DNA of 64,000 bases from Bryobacterales bacterium (GTDB lineage: Bacteria > Acidobacteriota > Terriglobia > Bryobacterales > Bryobacteraceae), in assembly GCA_003167495.1 (NCBI GenBank), contig PMSX01000204.1, positions 1 to 64,000 of the forward strand, read 5' to 3'. Shown here in pieces: positions 1-10,728 of the stretch. The notes under the pieces are model-generated. The model was given only the letters and a program-made list of their open reading frames with translations. It ran no database searches and had not been told where the DNA came from. Each line of letters starts with the position of its first letter. Positions within the stretch are counted from its first letter, which is position 1. The position numbers and the translations under genes were made by a program.

Positions 1-173
1 TCGCCGACGTGGCCGCGCGGGTTCGCCGCTGCTTGCGATACGCCGCACCCGAGCACATATCTTTCGCGCCCGATTGCGGACTCAGCCAGACGGCGCGTTG
101 GGCGGCGCGGGCGAAACTTGCCAACATGGTAGCGGGTGTTCAGGTTGTCAAAAAAGAGCTTGGCATTGCATGA
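1..173 (+). CDS. MetE-like cobalamin-independent methionine synthase, C-terminal end (partial)
   Basis: The window opens inside a gene read in the frame starting at base 3; 56 residues and the TGA at 171-173 are visible. The tail matches the end of the cobalamin-independent methionine synthase (MetE/UROD-like) barrel: a segment reading SFAPDCGLSQTARW, followed by an AKLANMVAGV helix. In E. coli MetE the Cys of the PDCG loop is a zinc ligand that activates homocysteine, so the zinc site looks kept. Whether it is full MetE or a short MetE-like archaeal-type paralogue cannot be told from the tail. The stop overlaps the next start as ATGA, which implies co-translation with the metallo-hydrolase. 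Confidence 0.8.
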   Translation, partial: ADVAARVRRCLRYAAPEHISFAPDCGLSQTARWAARAKLANMVAGVQVVKKELGIA

Positions 174-988
174 TTGAGCCTTTTTTGAAAGACGGCGCCT
201 TCCTGGCTTCTGTTCGTGAAGCGCGACAGCTGAAAGACGAAGTGCATATCTGGTGGCTGGGGCAGAGCGGGTTTCTGATTCATTCCGGCGATGCTTTTGC
301 CCTGATTGATCCCTACCTTTCTGACTCACTGACGAAAAAATATGTGGCGACTGACAAGCCGCATGTGCGAATGACGGCGCGCGTGGTTGAGCCGGAGAGG
401 CTTGATTTTATCGATGTCGTGACTTCGAGTCACAACCATACGGACCATCTCGATGCCGAAACGCTCATACCGTTGCGAGCGGCGAATCCTAACCTCAAGA
501 TGATCATCCCGGAAGTGAACCGAGCGTTTGTCGCTGATCGGCTCAAGACAAATCCCGCGTGGCCGATTGGATTGAGCGACGGCGAACGAACCTCCCTGGC
601 AGGATTCGATTTCATAGCAGTTCCAGCGGCGCACGAAACCATCGAGCCGCAGTTTCTCGGATATGTGATTCAGACTGGTGGAGTAAGTATTTATCACAGC
701 GGCGATACTATTCTTTACGAAGGTATGGCGGAACGGCTCAAGTACTTCCACCTTGACCTCGCGCTTTTGCCCATTAACGGCGCGAAGCCTGAGCGGCGGG
801 TGGCTGGCAATCTCAACGGCGTTGAAGCTGCGCGGCTTGCCTATGACGCGGGTGTGGTTTGCGTTGTGCCGTGCCACTATGAGATGTTCGAGTTCAACAC
901 GGCTTCGCCGGATGAATTTGTGAGTGAGGCGCGGCGGCTTCAACAGAAGTACCGTGTGTTACGTGCGGGGGAGAGAATGGATTTATGA
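170..988 (+). CDS. UlaG-like MBL-fold metallo-hydrolase
   Basis: Predicted cytoplasmic hydrolase of the metallo-beta-lactamase fold, 272 residues. Metal-binding motifs are visible: SSHNHTDHLD (the HxHxDH signature), a later histidine in VPAAHETIE, YHSGDTILYEG with the bridging aspartate, and a C-terminal PCHYEMF histidine. The order and spacing resemble UlaG (L-ascorbate-6-phosphate lactonase) and its many uncharacterised relatives, so the true substrate is open. A start at 170 is chosen over an upstream one at 74 because it gives an ATGA overlap with the MetE-like stop and because the family similarity begins just after it. It also overlaps the next gene by ATGA. Confidence 0.85.
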   Translation: MIEPFLKDGAFLASVREARQLKDEVHIWWLGQSGFLIHSGDAFALIDPYLSDSLTKKYVATDKPHVRMTARVVEPERLDFIDVVTSSHNHTDHLDAETLIPLRAANPNLKMIIPEVNRAFVADRLKTNPAWPIGLSDGERTSLAGFDFIAVPAAHETIEPQFLGYVIQTGGVSIYHSGDTILYEGMAERLKYFHLDLALLPINGAKPERRVAGNLNGVEAARLAYDAGVVCVVPCHYEMFEFNTASPDEFVSEARRLQQKYRVLRAGERMDL

Positions 989-1641
989 CGTTGCGTGCTC
1001 TCGCGTTCGCGCTGCTGGCCACGCGGTTGATGGCGCATGACATTATTACCACGAACCTCACTTTCACGCGCGATATTTCGCGTATTTTTGATCGCCATTG
1101 CGCAACCTGCCATGGTCCATCGTCTGAGATTCCACTCAGCACTTACGAACAAGCACGCCCGTGGGCTGTGGCTATCAAGGAGCAGATCCTCTCACGTGCT
1201 ATGCCGCCTTGGGGAGCAGTTAAGGGCTTTGGAAATCTGAAACCAGATCACGCTCTCACACAGGAGGAGATCATGATCATTGCGGCCTGGGTGATAGGAG
1301 GCGCACCGCAAGGAAACCCGGAGTGGCTGCCCAAACAAGCCCATGGCAAACCCGCCAGTCCGTCTCCCAGCATCGGGGATGCACTGACTGGGAGCAACGA
1401 AACTAAATTGACTGAACCTATCCGGCTAGCCGGGATTCGTCCGTTGGCCGACGCTACGGTTGAATCGGCGCGCATAACAGCTCGCTTGCCAAACGGAGCC
1501 GTTCAGCCTTTGATTTGGCTCTACCGCTACAACCCGAAATGGAACCGCGATTTTCTGTTCCGCGAGCCCATCACGTTGCCAAAAGGCGCGGTGATCGAAA
1601 CCACCGCGCCCGTTCGTTTTGTACTTGAAACCATTAACTGA
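985..1641 (+). CDS. secreted monohaem c-type cytochrome protein
   Basis: A 218-residue protein with a short hydrophobic signal peptide (about residues 1-17) followed by a haem-binding CATCH motif (Cys39, Cys42, His43). The following helix carries AMPPW, a likely place for the axial methionine, and the segment resembles cytochrome c domains that precede copper-monooxygenase-like beta domains in Acidobacteria and Planctomycetes. The C-terminal third is beta-rich and resembles the end of such domains, but no copper ligands are evident. Start overlaps the preceding stop (ATGA). The 3' end overlaps the convergent NHL gene by 8 bases. Confidence 0.75.
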   Translation: MTLRALAFALLATRLMAHDIITTNLTFTRDISRIFDRHCATCHGPSSEIPLSTYEQARPWAVAIKEQILSRAMPPWGAVKGFGNLKPDHALTQEEIMIIAAWVIGGAPQGNPEWLPKQAHGKPASPSPSIGDALTGSNETKLTEPIRLAGIRPLADATVESARITARLPNGAVQPLIWLYRYNPKWNRDFLFREPITLPKGAVIETTAPVRFVLETIN

Positions 1642-2662
1642 CTTTTGTCAGCTTGGATACGCGCCCGACTTCCACCCATTCGACAACAAAGATGTTGCCG
1701 GCATGGTCAAAACATGCGCCATGCGGACAAACAAACTTGCCGGGTTTGAAATGATCGCGCGTCAACTTCCGTGTTTCCATATACGGGCTGGAAGAATCGT
1801 CGCCGAGTTGAGCGACCACTTTATTTTCGCGATTGACTATCGTTACGCGGGCGAAGAGGTCGGGCACCACCATGTCGCCATTCTTGTAAATGTTGAAGTA
1901 GCAGGGGGCAGGGAAGTCTTCAACAAAATCGATGTGCTTGCCATCGAGCGTGAAGCGCTGCAGGCGCTTATTAGACCGATCGGCAACGGTAAGATTCGGC
2001 TCGCTGCCGCGCGCATCCAGAATGATGCCGTGCGGGCAATCTAGCTGGCCCGCTTCTTTGCCTTTTCCGCCAAAGGTACGGATGTATTTCCCGCTGCTAT
2101 CGTACTGGTTGACGTAGCTCGAACCGTAGCCGTCGCCAATATAGATATCGCCGTTAGGCGCAATGGCCAGGTTCGTGGGGCTGTATTTAATCTGCTTTGT
2201 ATAAGGCTCAGACTCTTTCGGATATCCCAACGTGAAGACTTCTTCGCCGTTCAGCGTGGTCTTCACCATCAGGCCGCGCTTGGTGTCGCACAGGTACAGG
2301 AACTCCTGCTTGCCTTCTTTGCGGATATGCAAGCCGTGCGCGCCGCCCTTGAAGTCTTTGCCCCAACTTTTTACAAATTTTCCTTTGTGATCGAACACCA
2401 CCATGCTGTCCGATTTTTCGCTATTGGCGTTCACCGTGTGGTGGATGTAAATTTGACCGTGCGAATCTTCGCAGACGCCATGCGTGTTGCCGTAGCTGAT
2501 ATCAGCCGGCAATGCGCCCCAATCGTGCGTCACCTCATATTTGTGATCGCCATCTCCCAAAACAGGTTTTTGTGAACCTGACTTATTGTCCGCTCCCAAA
2601 ATGAGCGGGGCCGTGAGGCCGGTGCTTACTTTCGTCAGAAACGTTCGACGCGATGTGGACAT
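1634..2662 (-). CDS. Tat-exported NHL-repeat beta-propeller protein
   Basis: 342 residues. The N terminus carries a twin-arginine type signal (SRRTFLTK followed by a hydrophobic stretch), so the protein is probably exported folded. The body shows NHL/six-bladed propeller repeats, with recurring patterns such as GNTHGVCEDSHGQIYI, PTNLAIAPNGDIYIGDGYG and CPHGIILDARG. No catalytic residues can be assigned; members bind or lyse small substrates or act as scaffolds. An AAGGA sequence lies just before the ATG. It is the third gene of an operon after the DUF1553 and DUF1501 genes (15-base gap), a common arrangement in Acidobacteria and Planctomycetes. Confidence 0.8.
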   Translation of the reverse strand: MSTSRRTFLTKVSTGLTAPLILGADNKSGSQKPVLGDGDHKYEVTHDWGALPADISYGNTHGVCEDSHGQIYIHHTVNANSEKSDSMVVFDHKGKFVKSWGKDFKGGAHGLHIRKEGKQEFLYLCDTKRGLMVKTTLNGEEVFTLGYPKESEPYTKQIKYSPTNLAIAPNGDIYIGDGYGSSYVNQYDSSGKYIRTFGGKGKEAGQLDCPHGIILDARGSEPNLTVADRSNKRLQRFTLDGKHIDFVEDFPAPCYFNIYKNGDMVVPDLFARVTIVNRENKVVAQLGDDSSSPYMETRKLTRDHFKPGKFVCPHGACFDHAGNIFVVEWVEVGRVSKLTKVS

Positions 2663-2677
2663 TGTCCTTTTCTCTCC

Positions 2678-4135
2678 CTACGCTAAAATCTTTTCATTCA
2701 CGTTGCCCGCCACGTCCGTTAGACGGAAATGGCGGCCTTGAAACTTGTATGTAAGCTGCTTGTGATCGACACCCAAGCAGCGCAGCACGGTGGCCTGGAT
2801 ATCGTGAATCGGCACGGGGTCGGAAACGGGATTGTACGAATAGTCATCCGTCTCGCCCAAGCTGAAGCCGCGTTTTATGCCACCGCCGGCGAACCACATG
2901 GTGAAGCACCGAGGGTGGTGATCGCGGCCATAATTCTCTTTTGTAAGATGTCCCTGGCAATACACCGTTCGCCCGAATTCACCGCCCCAAATGACCAGCG
3001 TGTCATCCAACAAGCCGCGCTGCTTTAAATCCTGCACCAATGCAGCGGAAGCCTGATCTGTGCCTTTGCATTGCAGCGCAAGATCGCGCGGCAGATCGTT
3101 ATGTTGATCCCAGCCGCGATGATACAACTGAATAAACCGCACGCCGCGTTCAGCCAGGCGGCGTGCCATCAGACAGTTTGCCGCATACGTCCCGGGCTTG
3201 CGCGAATCAGCGCCATATAGTTCGAACGTGCTTTCAGGCTCCTTCGAGAGATCAGTCAGCTCAGGAACTGATGTTTGCATACGGTACGCCATCTCATACT
3301 GCGAAATGCGCGCGCTGATTTCCGGATCGCCATAAGTCTCTTCCGTAATCTGATTCAGCTCGCCCAAACTATCGAGCATCGCGCGCCGATCGTTGGCGTC
3401 TATGCCTTCGGGATTCGCCAAGAACAGCACCGGATCTCCGGAAGCACGGAAGCGCACGCCCTGATACTTAGACGGCAAAAACCCAGCCGACCAAAGCCTG
3501 CTAAAGAGCGGTTGATCGCGATTCAGGGCATTCGCTTGCGACAGCAGAACAACGAACGACGGCAGATTGTGGTTCTCACTGCCCAAGCCATAACTCACCC
3601 ACGCACCCAGGCTTGGACGGCCGGGTTGAGTGAAGCCGGTTTGGATAAACGTAATGGCGGGATCGTGATTGATGGCGTCGGTATTCACGGTTTTGATGAG
3701 CGTAATGTCGTCGATAACCTTTGCTGTATGCGGTAGCAGTTCGCTCAGCCAGGCGCCCTGCTCGCCGGCGCGCGAGAACTTGAAGATGGACGGCGCCACC
3801 GGCAAGGAATTCTGTCCCGACGTCATACCCGTGATGCGCTGGCCTTGGCGAACGGAATCGGGCAGTTCGGAACCGGCCACATCCATCAGCTTAGGTTTGT
3901 AATCGAACAAATCAATCTGCGAAGGAGCGCCGGATTGATGCAGATAAATCACGCGCTTCGCTTTTGGCGGAAAGTTCGGCAGGCCCGGCAAGCCGCCTGT
4001 CGCCGAAGCGTCAGCTGCAGCAAGCAACCGCGGATTGAGAAGCGAGGCGAGGGCGGCCACGCCAATCCCTGTGCTGGTTTTGCCGAGCAACTGCCGGCGC
4101 GTCATGATTAATTGCTCTTGTCTAATGGGGTCCAT
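2678..4135 (-). CDS. DUF1501 family Tat-exported protein
   Basis: 485 residues. The start codon at 4135 lies 8 bases after the upstream stop; a longer reading from 4201 would run deep into the previous gene and is less likely. A twin-arginine motif (TRRQLLGK) and hydrophobic segment lie near the N terminus. The body is typical of DUF1501, a sulfatase/alkaline-phosphatase-fold family: [19 protein letters not shown] near the start, [16 protein letters not shown] in the middle, [11 protein letters not shown] and [17 protein letters not shown] near the end, with histidines and aspartates placed as in metal-dependent phosphatase-fold proteins. It nearly always pairs with a DUF1549/DUF1553 cytochrome protein, as here. 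Substrate unknown. Confidence 0.9.
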   Translation of the reverse strand: MDPIRQEQLIMTRRQLLGKTSTGIGVAALASLLNPRLLAAADASATGGLPGLPNFPPKAKRVIYLHQSGAPSQIDLFDYKPKLMDVAGSELPDSVRQGQRITGMTSGQNSLPVAPSIFKFSRAGEQGAWLSELLPHTAKVIDDITLIKTVNTDAINHDPAITFIQTGFTQPGRPSLGAWVSYGLGSENHNLPSFVVLLSQANALNRDQPLFSRLWSAGFLPSKYQGVRFRASGDPVLFLANPEGIDANDRRAMLDSLGELNQITEETYGDPEISARISQYEMAYRMQTSVPELTDLSKEPESTFELYGADSRKPGTYAANCLMARRLAERGVRFIQLYHRGWDQHNDLPRDLALQCKGTDQASAALVQDLKQRGLLDDTLVIWGGEFGRTVYCQGHLTKENYGRDHHPRCFTMWFAGGGIKRGFSLGETDDYSYNPVSDPVPIHDIQATVLRCLGVDHKQLTYKFQGRHFRLTDVAGNVNEKILA

Positions 4136-4143
4136 GTCATTTC

Positions 4144-7100
4144 TCAATTCTTTGTTACCGTCTCGTCCATGTTCAAGATGGTGCTGGCCACCATTGTCCA
4201 AGCTGCCAGTTCCACGGGTTCGAACCGCGCATTGGGTTTTGATTCGCCGATGGCGAGCAATTTCTGGGCCGCCTCTTTGTGGGTATCATAGTGCGCCCGC
4301 TCTTTCTCATATAGCTTGGTGAGAATCTCCGCCTCTTTCGGCGAAGGATCACGATCGGTGACTAACCGAAACGCCCAGCGCACGCGTTCCTGCTCATTCG
4401 CCGGGGCTTCCGTGAGATCCCTTTGCGCCAGCGCTCGCGAAGCTTCAAGATAAGTGGGATCGTTCATTAGCAGCAACGCCTGCAAAGGAGTATTTGTGAT
4501 GGTGCGGCGCGCGGAACATTTTTCGCGATCGGGCGCGTCGAACGTGTTCAATCCCGGATACGGTACGGTGCGTTTCCAAAAGGTATACATGCTGCGGCGG
4601 TAGAGATCGGCGCCGTGGCTCTGTTCGTACGTCTGCGCGGAAAAATCTCCGCCAAACGCCATCTCCTCCCACAAACCTTTCGGCTGATACGGCAGCACAC
4701 TCGGGCCACCAATTTTGTCGTTGATCAAGCCGCTGACGAACAGCGCATTGTCGCGAATCATTTCCGCGGGCAAACGGAAGCGCGGACCATGTCCGAGCAG
4801 GCGGTTCTCCGGATCTTTCTCAAAAAGTTCGGGCGTCACTTTCGACGATTGCCGGTAAACCGCCGACGTCACAATCAACCGCTGCATCGCTTTCACATCC
4901 CACTTGCTCTGGACAAATTCGGTGGCCAGCCAATCGAGCAGCGCTTGATTCGCGGGCGGATCGCCTTGTGATCCGAAATCTTCAGCCGTCTTCACCAAGC
5001 CAATGCCGAAATACATCTGCCAAAAATGATTCACCGCAACGCGCGCAGTGAGCGGGTTCGCCGGATCGACAATCCACTTCGCCAGAGTCAGACGATTGCG
5101 CGGCGCATCGGCGGGCAAAGCGGGCAGAACAATCGGCGTGTTGGGAGTGACTTTATCGGCTGGAAGGCGGTAATCGCCACGCTTCAGCACGAACGTATCG
5201 CGTGGCTTATCCATGTCGGCCATCACCATCGTCGACGGAATTTCGCGGTTCAACTGATCGAGTCCGCGGTTGAGCGTTGCCAGGTCTTGCTTCTGTTGCT
5301 TTTCAAGAGGGTTAGCTACGTTCGCGACGAAATAATCGCGCAAATATTTTTGCTGCGCTTCCGACCGTCGTGCGGCGGGAACATCCAGTACCTTATGGAG
5401 CGGACCGAACACTCCGAGTTCCTGCACTTCGTTCGCGTAAAGGCGTCGGTCGTAAAATCGCAAATCGCTCAACTGACCTTTGAATGGTGTGCCCCATTCT
5501 TTGTTTCCTGTTTGCAGTTCGCCTTTATCGAAGACCACATTCAGCGGCTGATCGCGCACAACGTCCACCGGCACGGCTTGGCCATCGACGTAGATCTGCA
5601 GACCCTTGGCCTTTCCGGAGCCGTCATACGCGACAGCAATATGGCTCCACGCTTCTAAGGTGGCACCACGCTGGGACTTCACTTCGATGCCGGAACCGGC
5701 ACCCTTATCTCTAAGCCTGACAATCACATCACAGGTATTCTTCGCGCAATAGTCGAGCCCAATTTCATACCCGGCACCCTCTTTCGCAGACTTCTCAAAG
5801 CGCTGAAAAACTGCCATGCCCGACGGCCCGTCGGCCTTGATCCAGAACGCGAAGGCAAACGGTTTCGCGCTGGAAAAAACGCCAATGGCTCCAAAAGAGA
5901 CCTGCGGCTCGCCATCGAAATCCGCCGCGCGTCCGGCCAATCCGTTAACATATTCGAGCTTTCCGTTCAATAACTTAGGTGATACATCTGAATGTAAACG
6001 ATCAGCCAAAGAATCGTCGAATGGGTACTCAGCGACAAGGCCAGCCGTTACATCGGCCACAGGCATCTCACGTTGCTGCCGTTCCCAAGCTGCCTGGGCT
6101 TGAAGCAACTCCTCATCTTTTTGTTTAACAGCTTTTACCAGCAGTTCCTTCATGGCCGTCTGCTTTTCATTTGGCAGTTGAAGGAATGGTTTAGCATTTC
6201 CTTTATATCCGTCCAAACCCTCCTCAGGCACCGCGTTGAAAAATGCCCCGAAGCTATAGAAATCTTTCTGGGTTAGGGGATCGTATTTATGATCGTGACA
6301 ACGGGCGCAGCCGAGAGTGATTCCCAGCCAAGTGGTGGAAGTCGCTTCGATGCGGTCGACTATATATTCGTTTTGATACTCTTCCGGAATCGCGCCCCCT
6401 TCGAAATTGATCATGTGGTTGCGGTTGAAGCCGGTGGCAATCTGTTGAGCCTGCGTTGCGTTCGGCAAAAGGTCGCCGGCAATCTGCTCAATCGTGAACT
6501 CGTCATACGGCATGTTGTGGTTGAAAGCTTGAATGACCCAATCGCGCCACGGCCACATTTCGCGGGCGCTATCGATGTGATAACCGTGCGTGTCGGAATA
6601 GCGAGCGAGGTCGAGCCACGGTACGGACATACGCTCACCATAGTGAGGTGACGCGAGCAGGCGGTCGACAACTTTTTCATACGCGTTGGCGGATGTGTCA
6701 CTGAGGAAGGCTTTGAGTTCGGAGGGGGTCGGCGGCAAGCCGGTCAGGTCAAAGGTGACGCGCCGAAGCAAAGTAGCCTTATCGGTTTCGGGCGATGGCG
6801 CGAGCCCTTCTTTTTCGAGGCGAGCCAAAACAAAACGGTCGATGGGCGTGCGGGCCCAGGCTTCGTTCTTGACCGCCGGCAATTCCGGACGAACCGGTAC
6901 TGCGAAGGCCCAATGCGTTTCCCACTTAGCGCCGGAATCGATCCAGGCTTTGATGGTTTCAATTTGCGCGGATGTGAGTTTGTGTCCGCTTGAAACGGGC
7001 GGCATGCGCATGGCTTCGTTGGGATTCGAGATGCGCAAGTACATTTTGCTGTGAGCCGAATCGCCCGGGACGATGACTCCCGGTTTGCCGAACGCACCTT

Positions 7101-7284
7101 CCTTAGTATCGAAGTGCAGACCGACCATGCGCTTGGTGGCATCGGGGCCGTGACAGGCGAAGCAGTTGTCGGAGAGGATAGGCCGGACACTCCGGTCGAA
7201 ATCGACGGCTGGCGCGGCGAGAACTGGCACGCGTGCGGCGCCTACCGCTAACAGGGCCATAGCGGATAAAGTACGTACAGTCAT
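4144..7284 (-). CDS. PSD1 (DUF1549/DUF1553) protein with planctomycete-type cytochrome c and LamG domain
   Basis: 1046 residues starting at 7284, where a signal peptide of about 24 residues begins; the open frame extends further upstream but without signal or family similarity. Order of domains: planctomycete cytochrome c with haem motif CFACH (Cys41, Cys44, His45), DUF1549 ([15 protein letters not shown] type start and [15 protein letters not shown], a second CxxCH), a concanavalin/LamG-like insert in the middle ([21 protein letters not shown]), then DUF1553 ([33 protein letters not shown]). Probably a periplasmic multi-haem, possibly carbohydrate-binding redox protein working with the DUF1501 protein encoded 8 bases downstream. 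The reaction is not known. Confidence 0.9.
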   Translation of the reverse strand: MTVRTLSAMALLAVGAARVPVLAAPAVDFDRSVRPILSDNCFACHGPDATKRMVGLHFDTKEGAFGKPGVIVPGDSAHSKMYLRISNPNEAMRMPPVSSGHKLTSAQIETIKAWIDSGAKWETHWAFAVPVRPELPAVKNEAWARTPIDRFVLARLEKEGLAPSPETDKATLLRRVTFDLTGLPPTPSELKAFLSDTSANAYEKVVDRLLASPHYGERMSVPWLDLARYSDTHGYHIDSAREMWPWRDWVIQAFNHNMPYDEFTIEQIAGDLLPNATQAQQIATGFNRNHMINFEGGAIPEEYQNEYIVDRIEATSTTWLGITLGCARCHDHKYDPLTQKDFYSFGAFFNAVPEEGLDGYKGNAKPFLQLPNEKQTAMKELLVKAVKQKDEELLQAQAAWERQQREMPVADVTAGLVAEYPFDDSLADRLHSDVSPKLLNGKLEYVNGLAGRAADFDGEPQVSFGAIGVFSSAKPFAFAFWIKADGPSGMAVFQRFEKSAKEGAGYEIGLDYCAKNTCDVIVRLRDKGAGSGIEVKSQRGATLEAWSHIAVAYDGSGKAKGLQIYVDGQAVPVDVVRDQPLNVVFDKGELQTGNKEWGTPFKGQLSDLRFYDRRLYANEVQELGVFGPLHKVLDVPAARRSEAQQKYLRDYFVANVANPLEKQQKQDLATLNRGLDQLNREIPSTMVMADMDKPRDTFVLKRGDYRLPADKVTPNTPIVLPALPADAPRNRLTLAKWIVDPANPLTARVAVNHFWQMYFGIGLVKTAEDFGSQGDPPANQALLDWLATEFVQSKWDVKAMQRLIVTSAVYRQSSKVTPELFEKDPENRLLGHGPRFRLPAEMIRDNALFVSGLINDKIGGPSVLPYQPKGLWEEMAFGGDFSAQTYEQSHGADLYRRSMYTFWKRTVPYPGLNTFDAPDREKCSARRTITNTPLQALLLMNDPTYLEASRALAQRDLTEAPANEQERVRWAFRLVTDRDPSPKEAEILTKLYEKERAHYDTHKEAAQKLLAIGESKPNARFEPVELAAWTMVASTILNMDETVTKN

Positions 7285-7366
7285 TTTGTTTGGGCTGTGT
7301 TGAGTATATCGAAAAAGATAGTAATCGTAATGCAGTAGGCAGAAAATGACTCGCCAGACAGCGCGG

Positions 7367-9799
7367 TTATTGCCCAAGCCGCAAGGCGAGTATCGGATCA
7401 ATCCGCGCGGCGCGTCTGGCTGGCAGCCAGCAGGCGACTGCCGCTACTGCTGCAAGAAGGCAAGAAATACTCACCAGAGTTAAGCCATCGTGCGGCTGAA
7501 CGTCGAACAGCAAAGCTGAGATAAAACGAGTGATGGCCCAGGCACCCGCCAGTCCGACAGTAAGGCCGGCAGCAACGAGCCGCAGTCCTTGCTTCATGAT
7601 CATACCGGTGACAGCGCTTGTCTGTGCTCCCAAAGCGAGGCGTATACCAAACTCTTTTGTTCGTTGAGCCACGAGATAAGAGATCAGACCGTAAAGACCG
7701 ATACTGGCGAGTAGCAGCGCGAGCGCGGCGAACCCGCTGAGGAGTAATGCCGGGAAACGCCGGTTCGTGGTTTGGTAGTCAACGTACCAAGCCATATTCC
7801 GGAAGTCGTAGAGCGGGACGTCTGGATCTAGCTGGCGTGCGGCGCGAATGATTTCGGGGAACATCCGCAAAGGCTCCCGCAGGTGTGTCCGTATTACGAG
7901 TTCAAGCGCGTCGGGGCCAACTTGACTCGCTGCTAAAGATACCTCCGGGACTGGCGGCACGTCGGGGGAATCGCGGCGGACATCGCCGATTACGCCTACG
8001 ATTTGATAGATGTTCTTGTTGCCGCCATAACCTTCGCGAATTCGTCTTCCGATGGGTTCCTCGCGCGGGAAGAATTTGCGGGCGAAGCTCTGGTTGATCA
8101 GAATGACACGCTCACTGTTTAGATCGTCGTGTTGATTTAGATCTCTTCCGCGCAGCAGAGGAATCTGCATGGCCTGTAAGTAACCGGGTTCGATGGCGTT
8201 GAAGTGCGCGTGCAACATATCTCCCGAACGAGGCGTTGGCTGGCCTTCGATGAGGAATGCGGAGGGCCAGCAGTCTTTGCCGGCGAGCGGCACGCAGGTA
8301 GCCGCGCTCGCCTTTACAATATCTGGGATCGCATCGATCCGATCAATCAACGCAGCGAAGAAGGTGGCTCGCTCGGGATTGTCTGGATAGTGAGTGGATG
8401 GGAGTTTCAAGCGCACTGTGAGTAATTGGTCGGGACGAAACCCCAAGCCTGTGTTTAGGAGGCGGAGCAAGCTCTGCGTCAAGAGGCCCGCACCCACAAG
8501 CAGAACTACCGCCAGAGCGATCTGTGAGACGACCAGCAAATTGCGGATAGAAAGTTTATGAAAGCCGGTGCCTGTCGCTCGCGTGCTCGAACGTAAAGAA
8601 TCGGGGCTGGCAGGCGACATTCGCCAAGCGGGCAAGAGGCCACATAAAAGCGTTGTGAAGACCGTTAAGCAAACCGTAAAACTGAGAACCCGCAGATTAA
8701 CCGTGGCGCGAACGTACTGTTCCATTTCGCCCTGATCCACCGGCACCAAATTTACCAACAGAGGAAGGATGGCCGCCGCCAAGGCACATCCGGCAACTGC
8801 GCCCGCGGCCGCCAGTAAGCCACTTTCCGTAAGCAGTTGCGAGGTGAGCCGCCTACGATTCGCACCGACCGCAACGCGAATGGAGATTTCCAGTTGCCTG
8901 CTCCTCGCCCGCGCGAGCAGTAAGCTCGCGACGTTCGAACAGGCGATCAGTAGAAGAAATCCGACACCGATCGAGAGTGTCAGCAATCCCGTTCGAGCAG
9001 GGGCGGAAACCAGTTCCGCAAAGGGACGGAGTGTTGCTTCAACTCCGTTGTCGTATTCCGGATACGCGCGTGCAAGCCGCTGCGCGATTGTCTTCATTTC
9101 GCTGATGGCCGAGCCAATCGAAACATTGGGTTTCAACCTGCCAAGAACTCGCGGGACGTCTCGCACGCCGCGATTGGGTTCCTTGTCCGCGTCGAGTCCG
9201 ATTGGTATGTATGCGTCCCTGGCGTATAGAAAACGGAACGTGGGCGGCAGCACGCCTGCGACTCCATATAAGCGGCCGTCCAAGTTAATCTTGCGGCCTA
9301 TGATGGTTGCGTCGCCAGCGAAGCGGCGCTGCCAAAGCTGGTTCGAGATGATGACGACAGGAGCTGCTCCCGGTTGATCGTCAGAGTTTGAGAAATCGCG
9401 CCCCAGTTGCGGGCGAACGCCCAAGACAGAGAGAAGCGAAGCCGAGACGCGCAGGCCATGGAGCCGTTCGGCCTGACTGTTCCCGGTCAGATTGAAGTTA
9501 ATTCCTCTCAAGGCCGCCAAATCGCTAAAGCTGTTGCTTTGACTCCGCCAGTCGACGAAGTCGGGCCACGATACCGTGAGATCATTTCGCTGCCGGTCGG
9601 CCTCCGAAAGCGCCATTATCCGATCCGCCCCTGCGTATGGGAGAGGCCGCAAGATGGTGGCGTCAACCAAACTGAAGATGGCTGTGTTGGCGCCGATGCC
9701 AAAGGCCAGAGTAAGGACGACAATCGCCGCAAAGCCTGGACTCTGAGAGAAAACACGCAGCGCGTATCTGGCGTCGCGAATTAAATTTTCGATTAACAA
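7367..9799 (-). CDS. ADOP-type FtsX/MacB-like permease (orphan ABC permease)
   Basis: 810 residues. Begins with the short alpha-helical N-terminal piece RDARYALRVFSQSPGF typical of acidobacterial duplicated orphan permeases, then a membrane segment, a MacB_PCD periplasmic domain, three FtsX membrane helices (about residues 270-400), and the whole unit a second time ending in the last FtsX block (SGFAALALLLASIGLYGLISYLV). Such proteins lack a linked ATPase gene, as here. They are presumed to be mechanotransmission or export permeases, but function is undetermined. Encoded 20 bases after an AraC-like regulator gene, suggesting that the regulator and permease are co-transcribed. Confidence 0.9.
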   Translation of the reverse strand: MLIENLIRDARYALRVFSQSPGFAAIVVLTLAFGIGANTAIFSLVDATILRPLPYAGADRIMALSEADRQRNDLTVSWPDFVDWRSQSNSFSDLAALRGINFNLTGNSQAERLHGLRVSASLLSVLGVRPQLGRDFSNSDDQPGAAPVVIISNQLWQRRFAGDATIIGRKINLDGRLYGVAGVLPPTFRFLYARDAYIPIGLDADKEPNRGVRDVPRVLGRLKPNVSIGSAISEMKTIAQRLARAYPEYDNGVEATLRPFAELVSAPARTGLLTLSIGVGFLLLIACSNVASLLLARARSRQLEISIRVAVGANRRRLTSQLLTESGLLAAAGAVAGCALAAAILPLLVNLVPVDQGEMEQYVRATVNLRVLSFTVCLTVFTTLLCGLLPAWRMSPASPDSLRSSTRATGTGFHKLSIRNLLVVSQIALAVVLLVGAGLLTQSLLRLLNTGLGFRPDQLLTVRLKLPSTHYPDNPERATFFAALIDRIDAIPDIVKASAATCVPLAGKDCWPSAFLIEGQPTPRSGDMLHAHFNAIEPGYLQAMQIPLLRGRDLNQHDDLNSERVILINQSFARKFFPREEPIGRRIREGYGGNKNIYQIVGVIGDVRRDSPDVPPVPEVSLAASQVGPDALELVIRTHLREPLRMFPEIIRAARQLDPDVPLYDFRNMAWYVDYQTTNRRFPALLLSGFAALALLLASIGLYGLISYLVAQRTKEFGIRLALGAQTSAVTGMIMKQGLRLVAAGLTVGLAGAWAITRFISALLFDVQPHDGLTLVSISCLLAAVAAVACWLPARRAARIDPILALRLGQ

Positions 9800-9819
9800 G
9801 GTTCCTCACGTTTCGCAGG

Positions 9820-10728
9820 TCAAGCATGCAGAGGCCAAAAAACTTCCGTTTTCCAATCCTCCGGGTTGGGATGATCGGCGGGGTCATTTAAGTATGTTTC
9901 CCACGGTGCGCCATCTGGGTGGAATCCGTTTGCAGCGATCCACTCCTCTAGCGCGGCATAAGCGGCTTGCAGCTGGTCATAGGGTCCGGAATGAACAGTT
10001 ACTGCGGCTGGGCCGCTCGGCAGCGTTTCGGCCAAAACGTCGCCATCGCCGTCGGCCACCGTCCATTCGCTGTTGTGAGCCGTGACCCGCATTCCAGTCT
10101 CCAGCGTCACCAAGCCCATGCTTGTTTCCAGATACCGGGTGATCGGGTAGCCGGTGATGGCGATGCCCCGCAGTTGCGAGTGAACGAACACCTTAGGTAA
10201 CTCCGCTCCAATTGTGGCTGCAATATCAGTACGTCGCACCCGCCGCCGGACAACCAGGACCGGCTGCGCGCTGAGTTCCTGTTTCGAAATTGTGTATTCC
10301 ATAGTTTCTTGCGAACGCCTTTCTCTCAACTCGACATGGTACAGCCCCACGCAGGGCCCAATTTCATTCACCAAATCCGCATGCATGCGAGCGTCGGGTC
10401 CGACCACGCCGCGTTTTCGATAGGCGCTCGGACTCATCCGAAAACGCCGTCGAAACGCGCGGCAAAACGCTTCGTGGCTTTCGAATCCGCACGCTAATGC
10501 GATATCCAGAATCGAACCTTCGGAACTGACCAACGCACCACCTGCGCGGTCCAGACGCATTCGTAACGTGAACTGTTTGGGGGTCTCTCCCAGAGCGGCG
10601 CGGAGCGTTCGATGAGCGTGAAATGAGGATTGATCTGTCTTGCCGGCCAACTCGCACAGCATCACATTCCTGTCGACGTTTTGGATAGCGTACTTGAGCG
10701 CTCGCTGGAGCCTTAGCCAATCCTTCAT
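9820..10728 (-). CDS. AraC-family regulator with GyrI-like effector domain
   Basis: 302 residues. Residues about 5-105 form a double helix-turn-helix of the AraC/XylS type (ILDIALACGFESHEAFCRAFRRRF followed by MSPSAYR). From about residue 150 onward there is a GyrI-like/SOUL-like small-molecule binding domain (VHSGPYDQLQAAYAALEEWI, WETYLNDP). This order, DNA-binding domain first, is that of Rob and related multidrug- or stress-responsive activators. Likely controls its own operon: it overlaps the preceding membrane-protein gene (ATGA) and precedes the orphan permease by 20 bases. Confidence 0.9.
   Translation of the reverse strand: MKDWLRLQRALKYAIQNVDRNVMLCELAGKTDQSSFHAHRTLRAALGETPKQFTLRMRLDRAGGALVSSEGSILDIALACGFESHEAFCRAFRRRFRMSPSAYRKRGVVGPDARMHADLVNEIGPCVGLYHVELRERRSQETMEYTISKQELSAQPVLVVRRRVRRTDIAATIGAELPKVFVHSQLRGIAITGYPITRYLETSMGLVTLETGMRVTAHNSEWTVADGDGDVLAETLPSGPAAVTVHSGPYDQLQAAYAALEEWIAANGFHPDGAPWETYLNDPADHPNPEDWKTEVFWPLHA

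Noticed and set aside
4135-4201. Longer N terminus for the DUF1501 gene
   Set aside because: It would overlap the upstream gene by 58 bases and push the Tat signal 32 residues inward; the start at 4135 fits the 8-base operon spacing.
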